From JAYRSJ01 sp041920215 (GTDB lineage: Bacteria; Pseudomonadota; Gammaproteobacteria; Burkholderiales; Burkholderiaceae_C): 64,000 nt of DNA. The position numbers and the translations under genes are program-made. Each line of letters begins with the position of its first letter. The first letter of the stretch is position 1. The stretch is from contig JAYRSJ010000021.1 of the NCBI GenBank assembly GCA_041920215.1, positions 1-64,000 on the forward strand, in the 5' to 3' direction. The notes beneath the pieces are model-generated. The model was not told the origin of the DNA, searched no databases, and saw nothing but the letters and a program-made list of their open reading frames with translations. Of the stretch, positions 60,484 through 64,000 are shown in pieces.

Positions 60484-63400
60484 TCAAAAGACCTCATCGC
60501 CCTGCTCCTGCAGCAGGCGGGCCAGGGGCTTCTCGCCATACAGCCAGAACATCAGCGGCGTCAGCAGGCTGTCCAGCACGGTGGAGCTGAGCAGGCCGCC
60601 GAAGATCACCACCGCGACCGGATGCAGGATCTCCTTGCCGGGTGCATCCGCCGCCAGCAGCAGCGGCAGCAGGGCCAGCGCCGCCACCAGGGCCGTCATC
60701 AGCACCGGGGTCAGGCGCTCCAGCGAGCCGCGCACGATCATCGCCTGGCCGAAGCGCTCGCCCTCGAAGCGGCACAGATTGATGTAGTGGCTGATCTTCA
60801 GTATGCCGTTGCGGGTGGCGATGCCGGTCAGCGTGATGAAGCCCACCAGCGAGGCCACCGACAGCGTGATGTCCATCAGCCACATCGCCGCCACGCTGCC
60901 GATCAGGGCCATCGGGATATTGCCCATGATGATGGCGGCCAGCACCGCCGACTGGTAGCGGCTGTACAGCACCATGAAGATCAGCGCCAGCGAGACCAGG
61001 GCCAGCAGCGCGATCAGCCGGGTGGCCTGCTCCTGGGCCTGGAACTGGCCCTCCAGCTGGGTGAAGTAGCCCTCGGGCAGCGGCTGCTCGGCCAGCACCT
61101 GGCGGATGCCGGCAATCACCGCCGCCATATCCGTGCCGTCGGTATTGGCCGATATCACGATGCGGCGCCGGCCGTTCTCGCGGCCGATCTGGTTGGGCCC
61201 GTCGCCCTCCTCCACCGTGGCCAGCTGGGCCAATGCCACCGTGCCACGCGGGGTCGCGATCATCAGCTGCTGCAGGGCCTGGGCATCGCGGCCGCCGTCG
61301 GCCAGACGCAGCACCAGGCTGAAGCGCTTGTTGCCGTCTATCACCTGGGCCAGGGTCTCGCCCTCGGTCAGCATCTGCAGCTGCTGCAGCAGCGCACCAG
61401 GGGCCAGGCCCCACTGGGCGGCGCGGTCGGCATCCACATGGACCTTGATCTGCGGGATCAGCACCTGCTTCTCGATCTGAAGATCGGTCAGGCCGGGAAT
61501 CGCCGCCAGGCGCTCGCGCAGGCCGGCAGCCTGGCTGCGCAAGGTATCCAGATCGTCGCCGAAGATCTTCAGCGCGATCTGCGCGCGCACGCCGGACAGC
61601 AGGTGGTCGAGCCGGTGCGAGATCGGCTGGCCCACGGTCAGCGAGGCCGGCAGGATGCTGAGGCGCGCGCGGATATCGGCCAGCACCTGCTGGCGCGGCC
61701 GCTCCGAGGCCTTCAGATCGATGTCCAGCTCGCTGACATGCACGCCCTCGGCATGCTCGTCCAGCTCGGCCCGGCCGGTGCGCCGGCCCACCCGCTGCAC
61801 CTCGGGCACGCCCGCCACCAGCTGCTCGGCAATGCGGCCCACCCGGTTCGATTCGCTCAGCGAGGTGCCGGGATTGAGCTGCAGCGTCACGAGCAGCGTG
61901 CCCTCGTTGAACTCGGGCAGGAAGGCGCGCGGGAAGAAGGGCACGCTGGCCAGCGCCACCGCCAGCAGCAGCACCGCGCCCGCCAGCAGGGCACGCGCCC
62001 GGCCGAAGCTGGCCTGCAGCAGCCGGGCGTCCCAGCGCTTGAGCCAGGCCACCAGCGCGCTGTCGCCATGCTGGATCTGCTTCATGCGCGGCAGCAGGAA
62101 GTAGCACAGCACCGGCGTGACCGTCAGCGCCACCAGCAGGCTGGCCAGGATCGCGGTGATATAGGCCACGCCCAGCGGCACGAAGAGCCGGCCCTCGATG
62201 CCCGGCAGCGCGAACAGCGGCACGAAGACCAGCACCACCACCAGGGTGGCGACCACCACGCCGGAGCGCACCTCCTGGCAGGCCTGGGCGATCACCCGCA
62301 GCGTGTCGACCAGGCCTTGCGGCTTGTACTGCTTGAGCCGGCGCAGCACGTTCTCCACATCGACCAGCGCATCGTCGACCAACTCGCCGATCGCGATGGC
62401 CAGACCGCCCAGCGTCATCACATTGATCGACAGGCCCAGCAGATGGAAGACCAGCGCGGTCAGCGCCAGCGACAGCGGGATCGCGGTCAGCGAGATCAGC
62501 GTGGTGCGCACATTCATCAGGAAGGCGAACAGCACGATGGCCACCATGATCGCGCCATCGCGCAGCGCCTCCTGCACATTGCTGACCGAGGCCTCGATGA
62601 AGTCGGCCTGGCGGAAGCTGATCTGCGGCTTGTCCATGCCGGCCGGCAGGCTGCGCGACAGCGTAGCCAGCGCGGCCTCGACCTCGCGGCTCAGCTTGAC
62701 CGAGTCGGCCGTGGGCTGCTTCTGCACCCCGACGATGACCGCCGGCTTGGCATTGAAGCCGGCGTCCCCGCGCTTGAAGGCCGGGCCGAAACGCACCTCG
62801 GCCACCTGCTCCAGCAGCACGCTGCGGCCCTCGCGCACCGTGACCGGCAGCTTGCGCAGATCCTCCAGCCGGGTGCTGCGGCCGATATGGCGGATCAGGA
62901 TCTCGCGCGCGTCGCGGTCCACAAAGCCGCCGCTGCTATTGCTGGCGAAGCCGCGCAGCGCCGTCTCCAGCTGTTCCAGCGTCAGGCCGGCCTGGGCCAT
63001 GCGCTGCGCATCGGGCTCGACCTGGAACTGCCGCACCTCGCCGCCGATCGGAATCACCTGGGCCACGCCGGGAATCGCCAGCAGGCGCGGCCGCAGCGCG
63101 AAATCGGCGAACTCGCGCACCTGCATCGGACTGATCTTCTGCGGATCGGCCGGCAGCGCTATCAGCATGATCTCGCCCATCACCGAGGAGATCGGCCCCA
63201 TATTCGGATTGACGCCGGCGGGCAACTGGCTGCGCACCTCGGCCAGGCGCTCGGCCACCAGCTGGCGGTTGCGGTAGATGTCCGAGCCCCAGTCGAACTC
63301 GGCATAGACCACCGACAGGCCCACGCCCGAGACCGAGCGCACCCGCGAGACGCCGGGCATGCCGTTGAGCGCCGCCTCCAGCGGGAAGCTCACCAGCTGC

Positions 63401-63585
63401 TCCACCTCCTCCGGCGCCATGCCGCCGGCCTCGCTCATCAGCGTGACCGTGGGCTTGTTGAGATCGGGAAACACATCGATCGGCGTGCGCAGCGCGCTGA
63501 ACACGCCGCCCGCCATCAGCAGCAGCGCAAACACCAGCACGAAGAGCCGGTTGCGCAGGCTGGTCTGGACCATCCAGTTGAACAT
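60484..63585 (-). CDS. cusA: Heavy-metal RND efflux pump inner-membrane subunit (CzcA/CusA family)
   Basis: The 1033-residue protein has twelve transmembrane helices and two large periplasmic loops. Proton-relay residues lie in helix 4, GGLAIAIGELVDDALVDVENV. The start FNWMVQTSLRNRLFVLVFALLL and FPDLNKPTV are typical of the HME-RND family. The subfamily motif is not the classic CusA or CzcA one, so the metal (Cu/Ag is suggested by cueR-copA-copZ nearby) is not settled. It follows the adaptor gene by 16 bases. Confidence 0.9.
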   Translation of the reverse strand: MFNWMVQTSLRNRLFVLVFALLLMAGGVFSALRTPIDVFPDLNKPTVTLMSEAGGMAPEEVEQLVSFPLEAALNGMPGVSRVRSVSGVGLSVVYAEFDWGSDIYRNRQLVAERLAEVRSQLPAGVNPNMGPISSVMGEIMLIALPADPQKISPMQVREFADFALRPRLLAIPGVAQVIPIGGEVRQFQVEPDAQRMAQAGLTLEQLETALRGFASNSSGGFVDRDAREILIRHIGRSTRLEDLRKLPVTVREGRSVLLEQVAEVRFGPAFKRGDAGFNAKPAVIVGVQKQPTADSVKLSREVEAALATLSRSLPAGMDKPQISFRQADFIEASVSNVQEALRDGAIMVAIVLFAFLMNVRTTLISLTAIPLSLALTALVFHLLGLSINVMTLGGLAIAIGELVDDALVDVENVLRRLKQYKPQGLVDTLRVIAQACQEVRSGVVVATLVVVLVFVPLFALPGIEGRLFVPLGVAYITAILASLLVALTVTPVLCYFLLPRMKQIQHGDSALVAWLKRWDARLLQASFGRARALLAGAVLLLAVALASVPFFPRAFLPEFNEGTLLVTLQLNPGTSLSESNRVGRIAEQLVAGVPEVQRVGRRTGRAELDEHAEGVHVSELDIDLKASERPRQQVLADIRARLSILPASLTVGQPISHRLDHLLSGVRAQIALKIFGDDLDTLRSQAAGLRERLAAIPGLTDLQIEKQVLIPQIKVHVDADRAAQWGLAPGALLQQLQMLTEGETLAQVIDGNKRFSLVLRLADGGRDAQALQQLMIATPRGTVALAQLATVEEGDGPNQIGRENGRRRIVISANTDGTDMAAVIAGIRQVLAEQPLPEGYFTQLEGQFQAQEQATRLIALLALVSLALIFMVLYSRYQSAVLAAIIMGNIPMALIGSVAAMWLMDITLSVASLVGFITLTGIATRNGILKISHYINLCRFEGERFGQAMIVRGSLERLTPVLMTALVAALALLPLLLAADAPGKEILHPVAVVIFGGLLSSTVLDSLLTPLMFWLYGEKPLARLLQEQGDEVF

Positions 63586-63601
63586 CGTGATGACCCTCGT
63601 C

Positions 63602-64000
63602 TCAGCGGATCTGGTTGATCAGGGCCGCGCCCTCGACCACCACCCGCGGCTGGCCCTCCAGGCCCTGGACCAGCACGCGCCGCCCGTCCAGCGGCAGCAG
63701 CCTGACGGGCTGGGCCCGGAAGCGCTCGGCCCGTTCATGGATCCAGACGATGGGCTCATTGGCCGCATTGCGCACCACCGCGGCCGCCGGCAGCGCCGTG
63801 CCCTGCAGGGTTTCGCGCAGCTGCAGCACCAGCTTGACCGGCTGGCCCTGCGCCAGCGCGGGCTGGGTTGCGCCCGGCTTGGCCGCCGGGCTGCGGAACA
63901 GCAGCGGCACCATGCCCTCGCGCAAGACCGCGGCCGCGCCCACCAGCTGCAGCGCACGGCCGTCGTCGGCCAGACGGGCAGCGGCGATCTGGCCGGCCAG
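63602..64000 (-). CDS. cusB: RND efflux periplasmic adaptor subunit (CusB-like), 5' end beyond window
   Basis: The visible 132 C-terminal residues belong to a membrane-fusion protein. They show the membrane-proximal beta-barrel with LPAAAVVRNAANEPIVWIHERAERF and LLPLDGRRVLVQGLEGQPRVVVEGA, and end in LINQIR. It links the inner-membrane pump to an outer-membrane channel. The N-terminal half and any cusC lie past position 64000. Confidence 0.85.
   Translation of the reverse strand: MAGQIAAARLADDGRALQLVGAAAVLREGMVPLLFRSPAAKPGATQPALAQGQPVKLVLQLRETLQGTALPAAAVVRNAANEPIVWIHERAERFRAQPVRLLPLDGRRVLVQGLEGQPRVVVEGAALINQIR

Noticed and set aside
60622..63618. A 998-codon open frame antisense to cusA
   Set aside because: cusA has full RND motifs over the same bases; the antisense product is compositionally biased and has no domain.
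1..64000. CRISPR arrays, insertion sequences or prophage
   Set aside because: No spaced direct repeats, transposase, integrase or phage structural motifs were seen on either strand.

Overview
The window is GC-rich, densely coded chromosomal DNA. It suggests a free-living betaproteobacterium of the order Burkholderiales, perhaps near Roseateles, Pelomonas or Paucibacter. That placement is inferred from codon bias, protein style and gene neighbourhoods (ppx/ppk1, recJ, prfB, trpH-yciO, DUF4212 symporter, selenoneine genes); no marker here fixes the genus. No phage, insertion sequence or CRISPR array is visible. Most genes are housekeeping or accessory metabolism in short operons, often joined by 1-10 base overlaps.

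Layout. 1-11 kb: end of ispA, xseB, a Rieske oxygenase, a DMT exporter, a 3-mercaptopyruvate-type sulfurtransferase, a universal stress protein, a ZIP metal transporter, a dienelactone hydrolase, then the polyphosphate pair ppx (+) and ppk1 (-) meeting tail to tail, with an LpxH-like phosphatase upstream of ppk1. 11-21 kb: recJ with its usual hypothetical partner, an EAL-CBS-GGDDF protein, a chemoreceptor broken by one amber codon, a PHP phosphatase, a second DMT protein, a YciO/Sua5 protein and a TonB-domain protein. 21-29 kb: a thioredoxin-fold protein, two unusual metallo-beta-lactamase-like proteins, an AraC regulator in a patch of different composition, a lipid/translation-quality set (ridA, plsY, ybaK), an aldo/keto reductase and a DUF2975-HTH pair behind an AT-rich dyad. 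29-46 kb: acyl-CoA synthetase, ArsC-like protein, methyltransferase, acetyltransferase, alpha/beta hydrolase, a DUF4212/Na+ symporter/DUF294-CBS set, prfB with its programmed frameshift, pepN, fbp and tRNA-Thr(CGU).

46.7-55.8 kb is the most distinctive part: a selenium block. On the minus strand senB, selD (senC) and a ChrA-family transporter overlap in one operon. On the plus strand senA starts inside the 5' end of senB. egtD converges on senA, and a four-gene ABC importer of the phosphonate/putative-selenate type follows. By family knowledge, SelD makes selenophosphate, SenB turns it into a selenosugar, EgtD makes hercynine and SenA joins them on the way to selenoneine. The importer and ChrA would manage selenium oxyanion supply; that last step is inference.

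56.4-64 kb is a copper/heavy-metal module: copA-cueR on the minus strand, copZ divergent from it, two CueR-type 19-base-spacer promoters between them, and an RND efflux operon (cusB-cusA plus two small secreted proteins) running off the right edge.

A window-wide pattern is a -10-like hexamer 6-8 bases before many start codons with no Shine-Dalgarno, which predicts frequent leaderless mRNAs. Starts below were chosen with that in mind.
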